Assembly: GCA_013519935.1 (NCBI GenBank) | Contig: JACDUA010000001.1 | Coordinates: 27,982 to 91,981 of the forward strand | Origin: Ectothiorhodospiraceae bacterium WFHF3C12 | GTDB taxonomy: Bacteria > Pseudomonadota > Gammaproteobacteria > Nitrococcales > Nitrococcaceae | DNA: 64,000 nt | Direction: 5' to 3' | Shown: one piece after another, positions 12,102 to 21,759 of the stretch | How the letters are laid out: the number at the start of each line of letters is the position of its first letter | Position numbering within the stretch: the first letter of the stretch is position 1 | The notes under the pieces: generated by a model | The model's database searches: none | Seen by the model: only the letters and a program-made list of their open reading frames with translations | Told to the model about the DNA's origin: nothing | Position numbers and translations under genes: made by a program

Positions 12102-12111
12102 GGATTCGCCA

Positions 12112-12999
12112 ATGAAGATCGCTCTTGGCCCCCTGCTCTATTTCTGGCCACGCCAGGAGATCCTCGCGTTCTATGAACGCATCGCGGCGGCACCGCCGGA
12201 TGTGGTCTATCTCGGCGAGGTGGTGTGTTCCAAACGCCGGGAGCTCACCCTCGCCGACTGGCTGAGCCTGGCCGAAGGTTTCAGGGCACAGGGCGTGGAG
12301 CCGGTCCTCTCCGCCCTCACACTGCTGGAGTCCGCCGCGGAGCGACAACAGTTGAAACGCCTGTGCGAGGCGGGCGACTACCTGGTGGAGGCGAACGACT
12401 ACAGCGCCGTGGGGCTGCTCCAGGGCCTGGGCCGACCGTTCGTCGGGGGCACCACACTGAACGTATACAACCATGCAACCCTGCAGACCCTGCGGGAGGC
12501 CGGCATGGTGCGCTGGGTGCCGCCCCTGGAGCTCTCCGGCGAGGCGCTCTCCGGTATCCTCTCGGCGTGTGCGTCGACAGCGCCCGAGACCGAGGTCTTC
12601 GCCCACGGACGCATGCCGCTGGCCCATGCGGCACGCTGTTACACGGCCCGCGCCTACGATTTGCCCAAGGACAACTGCGGTTTTCGCTGTATCGAACACC
12701 CCGAAGGCATGCCGCTATACAGTCAGGATGGCCGCCATTTCCTCACCATCAACGGCATCCAGACGCAGTCGGCGGAGCCGGTGAACCTGCTCGGCGAGCT
12801 GCCCGCCCTGGCCCGCTCGGGCGCGGACATCGTACGCATCAGCCCCGGCCCGAACGGTACCGAGGCGCGGCTGCGCGACCTGCGCCGAGCCCTCGCCGGG
12901 GATGCCGACGCGGCCGTCGCGCTCACGCGCGAGGGCGGACACCGTGGCTACTGGGACGGCGGACCGGGCATGAACGGACCCGCGGCCCCGGGTCAGTGA
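12112..12999 (+). CDS. ubiV: U32 peptidase-family protein UbiV
   Basis: MKIALGPLLYFWPRQEILAFYE, VVCSKRRELTLADWLSLA, ARCYTARAYDLPKDNCGFRCIEHPEG. Confidence 0.92.
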   Translation: MKIALGPLLYFWPRQEILAFYERIAAAPPDVVYLGEVVCSKRRELTLADWLSLAEGFRAQGVEPVLSALTLLESAAERQQLKRLCEAGDYLVEANDYSAVGLLQGLGRPFVGGTTLNVYNHATLQTLREAGMVRWVPPLELSGEALSGILSACASTAPETEVFAHGRMPLAHAARCYTARAYDLPKDNCGFRCIEHPEGMPLYSQDGRHFLTINGIQTQSAEPVNLLGELPALARSGADIVRISPGPNGTEARLRDLRRALAGDADAAVALTREGGHRGYWDGGPGMNGPAAPGQ

Positions 13000-13484
13000 T
13001 CGCCGATGAGTGTCGATCGCGCCAGGCCGATCAGCCGGGCTGCCCAGCCCGGCAGCATCGCCTCGTCCACCGCATCGAGCGCGTTCTTCACGTACAGCCC
13101 CAGCTCCACGTCACCCTCAATGCGCAGACGGCGCTGGAAAAACAGCGTATCCGGATCCTCCGTGCGGCAGATCAGGCGCAGTGCGTCGGCTGGCCCGACG
13201 GTCAGCTCGGTCTCGGCTGGCCGGCTCGTGACCCGTTCCAGCCGTCCGGCCTGCAAGCCGAGGTCGAGGGACCAGGGGGTGCCGAGCAGACTGACCCGAA
13301 TCACGCGGCCCTCCAGACCATCGAGTCCGCCGTCAGCGAGGTAGGTCCCGAGCGCGGCGTTGAGCGCGCCCATGGCGGCCGGCTCGACGAGTTTCCGGTC
13401 GATATGGTGCAACGCCCCGGCAAATACGCTCCACGGCCCGGGCAAAAGGGGCCTTTCACTGCTTGTCATCGGTGCCCTCTGCAA
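12993..13484 (-). CDS. ubiT: SCP2-domain ubiquinone biosynthesis accessory factor UbiT
   Basis: SCP2-like sequence with ICRTEDPDTLFFQRRLRIEGDVELGLYVKNALDAVD; convergent with and overlapping ubiV by 7 nt. Confidence 0.9.
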   Translation of the reverse strand: MQRAPMTSSERPLLPGPWSVFAGALHHIDRKLVEPAAMGALNAALGTYLADGGLDGLEGRVIRVSLLGTPWSLDLGLQAGRLERVTSRPAETELTVGPADALRLICRTEDPDTLFFQRRLRIEGDVELGLYVKNALDAVDEAMLPGWAARLIGLARSTLIGDH

Positions 13485-13605
13485 GTAGTGTTTCCGCCGG
13501 TCAGGGGCGTGGCGACCCCCGGAGCATGTCGGCGGCGTCCCGGATCCGGAGCGACGCGCCGACGACCGGATGGGCCGAGACTATGGAAGACCCCGCCCGG
13601 GGACC

Positions 13606-13619
13606 TTAATCTTGATCAA
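13606..13619 (-). promoter_or_regulatory. FNR/DNR-type box (TTAAT-CTTG-ATCAA on +; TTGAT-CAAG-ATTAA on -) between ubiT and fabA
   Basis: One mismatch to consensus; -10-like CATAGT on the minus strand ~20 nt downstream toward ubiT. Confidence 0.6.
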
Positions 13620-13729
13620 GAGGGGACGGTGACGGCCGGCGGCATCGCTCACGCGGTGGGGCACATCAGGTCACGAGCGGCCCCCGAATCGCCGAGGACG
13701 GCGACCACCATCACATCACTGGCGGTTTT

Positions 13730-14248
13730 ATGGAACGCAAGCACAGCTTCAACTACGACGAGCTCCTCGCCTGCGGTTACGGCGAGCTCTTCGGTCCGAC
13801 CGGCCCGCAGTTGCCGGTGCCGAACATGCTCATGTTCGACCGCATCACCCAGATCCACGACGACAATGGCCCCTACGAGAACGGCCAGGTCGAAGCGGAG
13901 CTCGACGTACACCCGGACCTCTGGTTCTTTGCCTGCCATTTCCCGGGGGATCCGGTCATGCCGGGCTGCCTGGGCCTGGACGCGCTCTGGCAGCTGGTGG
14001 GTTTCTATCTCGGCTGGCTGGGCCTGGAAGGCAAGGGCCGGGCACTGGGCTGCGGCGAGGTCAAATTCTCCGGCCAGATACTGCCGGACACCAAGCTCGT
14101 CCGCTATCAGCTCGATATTAAAAGGGTGATCAAGCGCCGTCTGGTAATGGGCATTGGCGATGCCCACGTCTTTGCGGACAATACCCCCATCTATCAGGCA
14201 AAGGACCTGAAGGTTGGGCTGTTCAAGGACCCCCAGAAGGCACTCTAG
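13730..14248 (+). CDS. fabA: 3-hydroxyacyl-[ACP] dehydratase/isomerase FabA
   Basis: [56 protein letters not shown]. Confidence 0.95.
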   Translation: MERKHSFNYDELLACGYGELFGPTGPQLPVPNMLMFDRITQIHDDNGPYENGQVEAELDVHPDLWFFACHFPGDPVMPGCLGLDALWQLVGFYLGWLGLEGKGRALGCGEVKFSGQILPDTKLVRYQLDIKRVIKRRLVMGIGDAHVFADNTPIYQAKDLKVGLFKDPQKAL

Positions 14249-14301
14249 CGATGCCGCGGCCAGTGAACGCCGCTGCGGCAAGTGAATGAGGAGTTAAGGC
14301 A

Positions 14302-15519
14302 TTGCGTCGTGTAGTGGTAACCGGAATCGGCATTGTCTCCTGTCTCGGCAATACCGTCGATGCGGTGCGCGAGTCTCTCCGCGAGGGACGGTCCGGTATC
14401 CGGTACAAGGAGGAATACGAGGAGATGGGCCTGCGCAGCCGTGTGGCCGGCGTGGTGGACATCGACCTCGACGAGCGCGTTCCGCGCAAACCCCGGCGTT
14501 TCATGGGCGCCGCCGCTGAATACACCTACGTGGCCATGGAGGATGCCATCGCCGACGCCGGCCTCGCGGAGGACCAGGTGTCGAACCCCCGCACCGGGCT
14601 CATCGTCGGCTCGGGCGGGGGCTCCACCTCCAGCCTCGTCCAGGCCGCGGACATCCTGCGGGAGCGCGGCGTGCGCAAAATCGGCGCCTTTGCCGTGCCC
14701 AAGGCCATGAGCAGCACGGTATCCGCGTGCCTCGCCACCCCCTACCGTATCCAGGGCGTGAACTACTCCATCACATCCGCCTGCGCCACCAGCGCGCATT
14801 GCATCGGCAACGCGATGGAGCAGATTCAGCTCGGCAGGCAGGATGTGGTATTCGCCGGCGGCGGCGAGGAAGAGCACTGGAGCATGACCATGCTCTTCGA
14901 CGCCATGGGCGCCCTGTCCACCAAGTACAACGACACGCCGGAGCGTGCCTCGCGGCCCTACGACGTGGACCGGGACGGCTTCGTCATCGCCGGCGGCGGC
15001 GGAATCCTGGTACTCGAAGAGCTGGAGCACGCCCTCGCCCGGGGGGCGCGCATCCACGGTGAGGTGGTCGGTTACGGGGCGACCTCGGACGGCTACGACA
15101 TGGTGGCGCCGTCCGGCGAGGGTGCCCTGCGGTGCATGCGCCAGGCGCTATCCACGCATGAAGGTCCCGTGGACTACATCAACGCCCACGGCACCAGCAC
15201 GCCGGCCGGCGACATCACGGAGCTCAACGCCATTCGCGAAGTCTTCGGCGAGTCCATGCCACCGGTCAGCTCCACCAAGTCCCTGACCGGCCACTCCCTG
15301 GGCGCAACCGGCGTCCACGAGGCCATTTACAGCCTGATCATGCTCAATGACGGCTTTATTTCCGCCACGGCCAACGTGGAGAACATGGACCCCGACGCCC
15401 AGGGCATGCCGGTGGTCACGCAGCGCCAGGACGGCGTTTCGCTGAACGCCGTGATGAGCAACAGCTTCGGCTTCGGCGGGACCAACGCCACCCTCGTCTT
15501 CGGCCGCTACCAGGGCTGA
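14302..15519 (+). CDS. fabB: Beta-ketoacyl-ACP synthase I
   Basis: [58 protein letters not shown] start. Confidence 0.95.
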   Translation: MRRVVVTGIGIVSCLGNTVDAVRESLREGRSGIRYKEEYEEMGLRSRVAGVVDIDLDERVPRKPRRFMGAAAEYTYVAMEDAIADAGLAEDQVSNPRTGLIVGSGGGSTSSLVQAADILRERGVRKIGAFAVPKAMSSTVSACLATPYRIQGVNYSITSACATSAHCIGNAMEQIQLGRQDVVFAGGGEEEHWSMTMLFDAMGALSTKYNDTPERASRPYDVDRDGFVIAGGGGILVLEELEHALARGARIHGEVVGYGATSDGYDMVAPSGEGALRCMRQALSTHEGPVDYINAHGTSTPAGDITELNAIREVFGESMPPVSSTKSLTGHSLGATGVHEAIYSLIMLNDGFISATANVENMDPDAQGMPVVTQRQDGVSLNAVMSNSFGFGGTNATLVFGRYQG

Positions 15520-15570
15520 CGGCCGCCTTCGCGGCCGCCAGGGACGGCGGCCCCGATACGCTCGCCGGCT

Positions 15571-15670
15571 GTAAACCACCGTACGGGGTTTACCCTACGG
15601 CCGTAAGTCGGATTGGCTTGACATCCGACATTTTGGCGGGGATGTCGGCGCCGGCTTCGCCGGTGCCGAC
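15571..15670. repeat. Tandem array of four dyad/hairpin sequences (REP-like) between fabB and convergent NSS transporter
   Basis: GTAAACC-N9-GGTTTAC (15571-15593); TACGGCCGTA (15596-15605); GTCGGAT-N9-ATCCGAC (15607-15629); GTCGGCGCCGGC-TTC-GCCGGTGCCGAC (15644-15670). Confidence 0.75.
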
Positions 15671-15834
15671 CTACGTCTCCAGGGCGCAGCAACGGCTTGA
15701 AATAGCGGGACGGTATGTGCCGGACTCCTCAGCATGCCGTCCCCGGCCACGTTCAGGGTGAACGCGGCCCCGCCTCTCACGGCCAGGGCCGCGCGATCGG
15801 TCTGTTGTCCGCCCGCGCCGGCGGGATTGCCCGA

Positions 15835-17238
15835 TCAGAACACCCCGACGCTGTTCAGCAGAATCAGCACCACCGCCGCCGGTGTCAGCGTACGCACCAG
15901 CCACCACCACGTCCGGAAGATTCCGGAATCGCCCAGGCCGATCTCCTCGATCACCGACTGGCGCTTCATCATCCAGCCCACGAAGACGGCGATACCGAGA
16001 CCGCCCAGCGGCAGCATCACGTTGGCCGTGAGCCCGTCGAGAATGTCGAACACCGTCATGCCGGCGAACGGCCCGGGCCCATCCGCCGTGGCGCCCAGGA
16101 AGGCGAGCGGCGCGAAGCCGGACCAGGCGTTGAATGACAGCACACTGCCGAGTCCCAGCAGCCAGATGATCGCACCCGTGATGCCCACGGCCTTGGGCCG
16201 CGCCCAGCCCCGGTTCTCGACGAAATACGCGGTGATCGGCTCCAGCAGCGATATGCCGGAGGTCAAGGCGGCGAACGAGACCAGCAGGAAAAACAGGAAT
16301 CCGAACAGGCTGCCCATGGGGATGCCGCCGAAGGCCACGGGCAGTGAGTGGAAAATGAGACCGACCTTCTGACTGACCTCGCCGAGCTCACCGAACACCA
16401 CCGGGAACACGGCCAGACCCGCGGTAATCGCGATCAGGGTGTCCGCCACGGCAATGGCGATGGTGGTACGGGGAATCGAGGCGCCGCTCGGCAGGTACGA
16501 GCCGTAGACCATGATCGCGCCCATGCCAAGACTCAGGGTGAAGAACGCCTGCCCCATCGCCTCGAGCACGCCGGTCGCGCTGAGACGGCTCCAGTCCGGC
16601 GAGAACATGAAGGTCAGGGTCCGGGCGAAGTCACCGTAGATCATGCCGTAGACCACCAGCGCCAGCATCATCAGGAACAGCAGGGGCATAAGCCAGCGCA
16701 CGGCCCGCTCCAGGCCCGCCTCCACCCCACGGGCGACGATGGCGTAGCACAGCAGCAGAAACAGGGTATGCCACAACGCCAGCACCCAGGGGCTGCCCAG
16801 CAGGTGGCCGAAGGTCGCCTCGGCCTGGGGAACGGTCAGTCCTTCAAAGGCACCCAGCAGGGCCTTGACCGTGTAGTCGAGTATCCAGCCGGCCACCACG
16901 CTGTAGAAGGAGAGGATGAAGAAACCCGCGAGTACGCCCAGCCAGCCCAGGAGCCGCCAGTTGCGCGTCCGCCCTTCTTCCTGGGCCAGGCTGTCCAGCG
17001 CGTTGATGGGGCTCTGGCGGGCCCGCCGGCCGATGCTGATCTCCGCCATCATCACCGGGATACCGATCAGCAGCACGCAGGCGAGGTACACCAGCAGGAA
17101 CGCACCGCCACCGTTCTCGCCAAGCATATAGGGGAAGCGCCAGATGTTCCCCAGCCCAACGGCCGAACCGGTGGCCGCAAGGATGAACGCCAGCGAGCTC
17201 GACCACTGCCCGTGAATGCTCCGCTTTTCGTTCGCCAT
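15835..17238 (-). CDS. Sodium-dependent transporter, NSS/SNF family
   Basis: WSSSLAFILAATGSAVGLGNIWRFPYMLGENGGGAFLLVYLACVLLIGIPVMMAEI. Confidence 0.93.
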   Translation of the reverse strand: MANEKRSIHGQWSSSLAFILAATGSAVGLGNIWRFPYMLGENGGGAFLLVYLACVLLIGIPVMMAEISIGRRARQSPINALDSLAQEEGRTRNWRLLGWLGVLAGFFILSFYSVVAGWILDYTVKALLGAFEGLTVPQAEATFGHLLGSPWVLALWHTLFLLLCYAIVARGVEAGLERAVRWLMPLLFLMMLALVVYGMIYGDFARTLTFMFSPDWSRLSATGVLEAMGQAFFTLSLGMGAIMVYGSYLPSGASIPRTTIAIAVADTLIAITAGLAVFPVVFGELGEVSQKVGLIFHSLPVAFGGIPMGSLFGFLFFLLVSFAALTSGISLLEPITAYFVENRGWARPKAVGITGAIIWLLGLGSVLSFNAWSGFAPLAFLGATADGPGPFAGMTVFDILDGLTANVMLPLGGLGIAVFVGWMMKRQSVIEEIGLGDSGIFRTWWWLVRTLTPAAVVLILLNSVGVF

Positions 17239-17401
17239 GTTCTTGTTGTCTCCCCGCGCCGTTGCGTTCTTGGCAGACGTGGCTTCGCCGCCGCGGCGTC
17301 GGCCGCGGACACGGATCGGTTCCGATTCTGGGCAATATCGGGTGTGCTGGCAACCGGCCGCCCTGGAGTGGGCACGCCGGCGCGCGGCGCGGGAATCAGC
17401 G

Positions 17402-17488
17402 TGGTGCCCGGACCCGGACTCGAACCGGGACGGCCCTGAGGCCGAGGGATTTTAAGTCCCTTGCGTCTACCAATTCCGCCATCCGGGC
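17402..17488 (-). tRNA. tRNA-Leu (anticodon TAA), CCA encoded
   Basis: Reverse complement GCCCGGATGGCGGAATTGGTAGACGCAAGGGACTTAAAATCCC...GGTTCGAGTCCGGGTCCGGGCACCA, 87 nt. Confidence 0.95.
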
Positions 17489-17723
17489 TTGTGCTCTGGG
17501 CGGGGCTGTGTGGGTGGCCTCGTATCGTGACTATTCGCGACGAATTTCGGGGACCGCCTCTCGACAAGCTTTTCTTGGCCGTTTGGCCCGCCGCGTCCGG
17601 GGCGGTCTTCCCGCGCGGCCAAGGCCACTGAGTGTAACGAACGCGCCACATCGGGTGCAGCCCCTGTCGTCGCGCTGGCGCGCAGCTAGCTCAAACGCCC
17701 ACCACTTGATAGTTTAACCCGAC

Positions 17724-20522
17724 GTGGCAACGCCCTTTTCCATGAACATGCCGATCCCGAACCGAAAAAGCGACAGTATCGGGCGCACCGAGGGCACGCT
17801 CACCGCGCCCTCGGCGTCGACACGCAAGGCGCTGCTGTCGAGCAAGCTCAACCCGCCGACGTTCCGCGCCTCCCAGGTCCCGCGGCGGCACCTGAACGAG
17901 CAGGTCGTGGACGCCCCGACGGGCAAGTTGGTGCTCGTTCGCGCTCCCGCGGGCTTCGGCAAGACCACCACCATGGCGCAGATCGCCGCCCACCTCCAGG
18001 AGAACGAGGTCGCCACGGCATGGCTCACCCTGGACGAGGCCGACAATGACGTCTCCCGCTTCCTCTGGTGCCTGCAATCCGCGGTTTCCCGGCTACTGCA
18101 GGACGATCCCCCCGCCGACACCGCCGAAGAGCAGCGCAACGGCACGGCGGGCGACGTGGCACTCGACATCGTCGCCCGCCTGGCCCGGGAGCGCGGCGCA
18201 TTCACCCTGTTTCTGGACGATTTCGAGCGGATCAGGGAGCAGGCGGTGCTGGGACTGGTCCGCCAGATCATCGAACATCTTCCGCGACGCGGTCAGCTCG
18301 TTATCGGCTCGCGCACCCTCCCCGACCTGACGCTTGGACGGCTGCGGGCGCACGGGCACCTGCTGGAGATCGATGCCGCCCAGCTTCGCTTCACCCCGGA
18401 GGAGACCGCCGATTTCCTGCTCTGTAAACGCGGCCTGGCCTTGGCCCAGCACGAGCTGGAACGCATCCAGGACCGGACCGAGGGCTGGGTCACCGCCCTG
18501 TGGCTCGCCTCCCTCGCGCTGGAAGGCCATGACGCGCCCAGCGAGTTCATCGAGCGCTTCTCCGGCGCGGACCGCGCCATTGCCGAGTATCTCGCCGAGG
18601 AGGTCCTGGCACGGCAGAACGCCCAGACCCGGGACTTCCTGCTCCAGACCAGTGTGCTGCGCCATCTCAACGTGCCACTCTGCCAGGCGCTCGTGCCCGG
18701 CGTGGACTGTGAGGCCATGCTGGAGCGGCTGGATGCCGCGAATGTCTTCCTCACGCCCATCGAGGGCGAACAACGAAGCTATCGGTATCACAGTCTCTTC
18801 GCGGATTTTCTGCGGGCCACCCTGGAGCGCGAGAGACCCGGCGCCGCCCGCGATCTGCACCGGGCCGCATCCGAGTGGTACGAGACCCAGGACAGGCCGG
18901 TCCCCGCCATCGATCACGCCCTGGAGGGCGGCGACCACGCCCGTGCCATCTCGTTGCTCAACGAGCATGCCGACAGCCTGCTGGCCAAGGGCAGAATGCG
19001 GCTACTGGCACGCTGGTTCGACGCCCTGCCCGCGCAGATGCTGCGAGACAACCCCCATCTCCAGGTGGTTCACATCTGGGCGGTCTGCTTCACGCGGGGG
19101 CCGCACGAGACCCTGGCACTGCTGGACAGCACCGGCCTCATGGAGACCCGGGATCCGGCCATCCGCGCCCACATTCAGTCGATCGAGCCCCTCGTTCTGG
19201 CCATGATGGACCGGCACGACCACGCCTACATCCGCGGGCAGACCGGTCTGGAGCGGCTGCCCACTGACTCGCCCTTCGCCGACATGGCCCTGATAAACGC
19301 CATGGCCAACGTCTACTCCGTTCTGGGACGCCACGACGAGGCCCATGCCCTGCTGGACAAGGGGCGCGACATCGAGGGCGGCCACAGCAGCGAGTTCAAC
19401 GTCATGTACTCGGAGTCGGTGGAGGGCATCATCGACCTCCAGGAAGGCCGGCAACGTCAGGCCGCCGCCCGCTTCCGCCTGGCGGTCAACGCCAGCCGGC
19501 GGGGCTTGTCGTTCAGCCACAGCAGCGGCAACGCCTGGGCGGGCGTGCTCCATGCCAGCACCCTCTACGAGGCCGACCAGCTGGCCGAGGCCGCGCGGTT
19601 GCTCCACGTGTACGTGCCCCTGGCCCGGGACGTCGGTCTGGCGGACCACATGATCCTCGGCGACACCATGCTCTCGCGGATCGCCTTCCACAACGGCGAC
19701 GTGGACGGCGCATTCCAGATACTCACCGGCCTGGAACACATTGGCCGGGTCCGTCAGCTCGACCGGGTGGTGGCCGGAGCACGCCTTGAACGCAGCCGCC
19801 TGCTGCTGCTCCAGGGGCATGGCCGGGCCGCCCTCCAGGAGCTGGAACGGGCCGAGGATCCGGATCTCTGGTGCTGGATCGCACGCATGCGGCTGACCGC
19901 CAATGACCTCGAGTACCTGGAGCTGGCGCGGCTGCGCTGGGAGATCAACGCCGGCGACGCGGATAGGGCTAGCGCCGACCTCGCGGCCGCCCATGACCAG
20001 GCCCGGCTGGCCACCCGTCATCGCCGCGCCCTTAAGCTGGCGTTACTGCGTGCCATGGCGTTGTACCGCGCCGGCGCACCGGCCGAAGCCTTTGAACAGT
20101 TCACGGGGGTCCTGCGGGAGGCCTGCGGCGAAGGCTTCCTCCGGCTCATCGTCGACGAAGGCCCACTCGCCGGCCGGCTGCTGCGCGACTTCAATGCCGA
20201 TCGCAAGGGCCGGCAAAGCTCCAGCGACGATCCGATACTCCAGGAATACAGAGAGCGGCTGCTGGAGGCATTCGGCCACCTGCCGGCCGATACCCCGGAA
20301 ACGGATGACCCGCGGCAGGGATTGATCGAGCCGTTGACGCGCAAGGAGATCCGCGTCCTGCAGCTACTGGCGGAAGGCTATTCCAATAGCGCCATGGCCG
20401 AGAAACTGTTCGTCTCGGACAGCACGGTGCGCACCCATCTGCGCAACATCAACGCCAAACTCGGCGCCCGCAGCCGCACCCAGGCCGTGGCCATCGCACG
20501 GCGTCTCGGCCTGATCGGCTGA
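17724..20522 (+). CDS. MalT-like (STAND ATPase) LuxR-family transcriptional activator
   Basis: P-loop LVRAPAGFGKTTTMAQIA, FLDDFERI; C-terminal LuxR HTH LTRKEIRVLQLLAEGYSNSAMAEKLFVSDSTVRTHLRNINAKLGARSRTQAVAIARRLGL. Confidence 0.9.
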   Translation: MATPFSMNMPIPNRKSDSIGRTEGTLTAPSASTRKALLSSKLNPPTFRASQVPRRHLNEQVVDAPTGKLVLVRAPAGFGKTTTMAQIAAHLQENEVATAWLTLDEADNDVSRFLWCLQSAVSRLLQDDPPADTAEEQRNGTAGDVALDIVARLARERGAFTLFLDDFERIREQAVLGLVRQIIEHLPRRGQLVIGSRTLPDLTLGRLRAHGHLLEIDAAQLRFTPEETADFLLCKRGLALAQHELERIQDRTEGWVTALWLASLALEGHDAPSEFIERFSGADRAIAEYLAEEVLARQNAQTRDFLLQTSVLRHLNVPLCQALVPGVDCEAMLERLDAANVFLTPIEGEQRSYRYHSLFADFLRATLERERPGAARDLHRAASEWYETQDRPVPAIDHALEGGDHARAISLLNEHADSLLAKGRMRLLARWFDALPAQMLRDNPHLQVVHIWAVCFTRGPHETLALLDSTGLMETRDPAIRAHIQSIEPLVLAMMDRHDHAYIRGQTGLERLPTDSPFADMALINAMANVYSVLGRHDEAHALLDKGRDIEGGHSSEFNVMYSESVEGIIDLQEGRQRQAAARFRLAVNASRRGLSFSHSSGNAWAGVLHASTLYEADQLAEAARLLHVYVPLARDVGLADHMILGDTMLSRIAFHNGDVDGAFQILTGLEHIGRVRQLDRVVAGARLERSRLLLLQGHGRAALQELERAEDPDLWCWIARMRLTANDLEYLELARLRWEINAGDADRASADLAAAHDQARLATRHRRALKLALLRAMALYRAGAPAEAFEQFTGVLREACGEGFLRLIVDEGPLAGRLLRDFNADRKGRQSSSDDPILQEYRERLLEAFGHLPADTPETDDPRQGLIEPLTRKEIRVLQLLAEGYSNSAMAEKLFVSDSTVRTHLRNINAKLGARSRTQAVAIARRLGLIG

Positions 20523-20548
20523 CACCCGGCCCCGGTGTCTGGCCGGCC

Positions 20549-21697
20549 TCACATGGCCCGGGCGATGACTTCCTTCATGATCTCGTTGGTGCCCCCGTAA
20601 ATGCGCTGGATCCGGGCATCGGTGTACATCCGGCCGATCAGGTACTCGTTCATGTAGCCGTAGCCGCCGAACAGCTGCAGGCACTGGTCCACCACCCGCC
20701 CCTGGACCTCGGAACCATGGAGCTTGGCCATGGATGCCGTGGCCGTATCCAGCCGGCCGGCGACGATGTCCTCCACGCAGCGGTCCACGAACGCCCGCAG
20801 GACCTTGGTCTCGGTGGCCACGTTCGCCAGGCTGAAACGGGTGTTCTGGAATTCCGCAATGGGCTGGCCGAAAGCCGTTCGCTCCCGGACATAGTCCAGA
20901 GTCGCCTGGTAAGCCCCCTCGCACGCCGCGGCGGCGATCACGCCGATCAGCAGTCGCTCGTAGGGCAGATCCGACATGAGCTGTGCGAATCCGCGCCCCT
21001 CCTCTTCGCCGAGCAGGTTCCCGGCCGGTATCCGGACGTCGTCGAAGAACAGCTCCGAGGTGTCCTGGGCCTTGAGGCCGATTTTGTCCAGCACCCGGCC
21101 CACCCGGTACCCGGGCTGGTCCTCGGTGTCCACGAGCATTATCGAGATGCCGCGGGCGCCCTGGCTGGTATCGGTCTTCGCGACCACCAGCACCAGGCCG
21201 GCCAGGTACCCATTGGAAATGAACGTCTTGGAGCCGTTGATCACATACTCGTCGCCGTCTCTCGCCGCGCGCGTCCGAATGGCCTGGAGATCTGATCCGG
21301 TGCCGGGCTCCGTCATGGCGATGGCTCCGACGAGCTCGCCGCGGGCCATCCGCGGCAGATAGCGCTGGCGCTGTTCCTCCGTGCCGTGGTTGAGCAGGTA
21401 GTGAGCCACGATGCTGTGCACCGAGGCATTCATGCCGGTCAGCCCGCGCCGTCCCATCTCGCCGTGGAAGACGGCTTCGTGGCGGAAATCGCCGCCGGCG
21501 CCGCCGTACGCCTCCGGGATATCCGAGCACAGCAGCCCCATTTCACCGGCCTTGCGCCAGATCTCGTGTCCCACATGGCCGCGCTCGCGGGCCGCCTCGT
21601 CGTCGGGGAGCATCTCGGAGTCGAGAAACCGCGCCGCGGCATCCCGATACATGCGCAGCTCCTCGTTCATCCAGCTCGGCTCGAAATCGATTGCCAT
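20549..21697 (-). CDS. Acyl-CoA dehydrogenase
   Basis: AIAMTEPGTGSDLQAIRTRA, TFISNGYLAGLVLVVAKT, QLFGGYGYMNEYLIGRMYTDARIQRIYGGTNEIMKEVIAR. Confidence 0.94.
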   Translation of the reverse strand: MAIDFEPSWMNEELRMYRDAAARFLDSEMLPDDEAARERGHVGHEIWRKAGEMGLLCSDIPEAYGGAGGDFRHEAVFHGEMGRRGLTGMNASVHSIVAHYLLNHGTEEQRQRYLPRMARGELVGAIAMTEPGTGSDLQAIRTRAARDGDEYVINGSKTFISNGYLAGLVLVVAKTDTSQGARGISIMLVDTEDQPGYRVGRVLDKIGLKAQDTSELFFDDVRIPAGNLLGEEEGRGFAQLMSDLPYERLLIGVIAAAACEGAYQATLDYVRERTAFGQPIAEFQNTRFSLANVATETKVLRAFVDRCVEDIVAGRLDTATASMAKLHGSEVQGRVVDQCLQLFGGYGYMNEYLIGRMYTDARIQRIYGGTNEIMKEVIARAM

Positions 21698-21759
21698 GAT
21701 CCGTTCCTTCGTCCAGGAAAACCGTTGGGTTCAATACGCGGCACACCGCGGTCACGGGC

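Noticed and set aside
12225-14129. 634-aa plus-strand ORF spanning ubiV, ubiT and the intergenic region
   Set aside because: Out-of-frame shadow crossing three well-supported genes and the ubiT-fabA intergenic region
17520-17545. Possible sixth dyad (TATCGTGACTATTCGCGACGAATTTCG) upstream of the MalT-like gene
   Set aside because: Right half CGACGA is present but the left half does not fit the TCGTCS-N4 spacing; not counted with the five sites
17707-17722. TTGATAGTTTAACC as an FNR-type box before the MalT-like gene
   Set aside because: Right half-site (TAACC) does not match ATCAA; only one half is good
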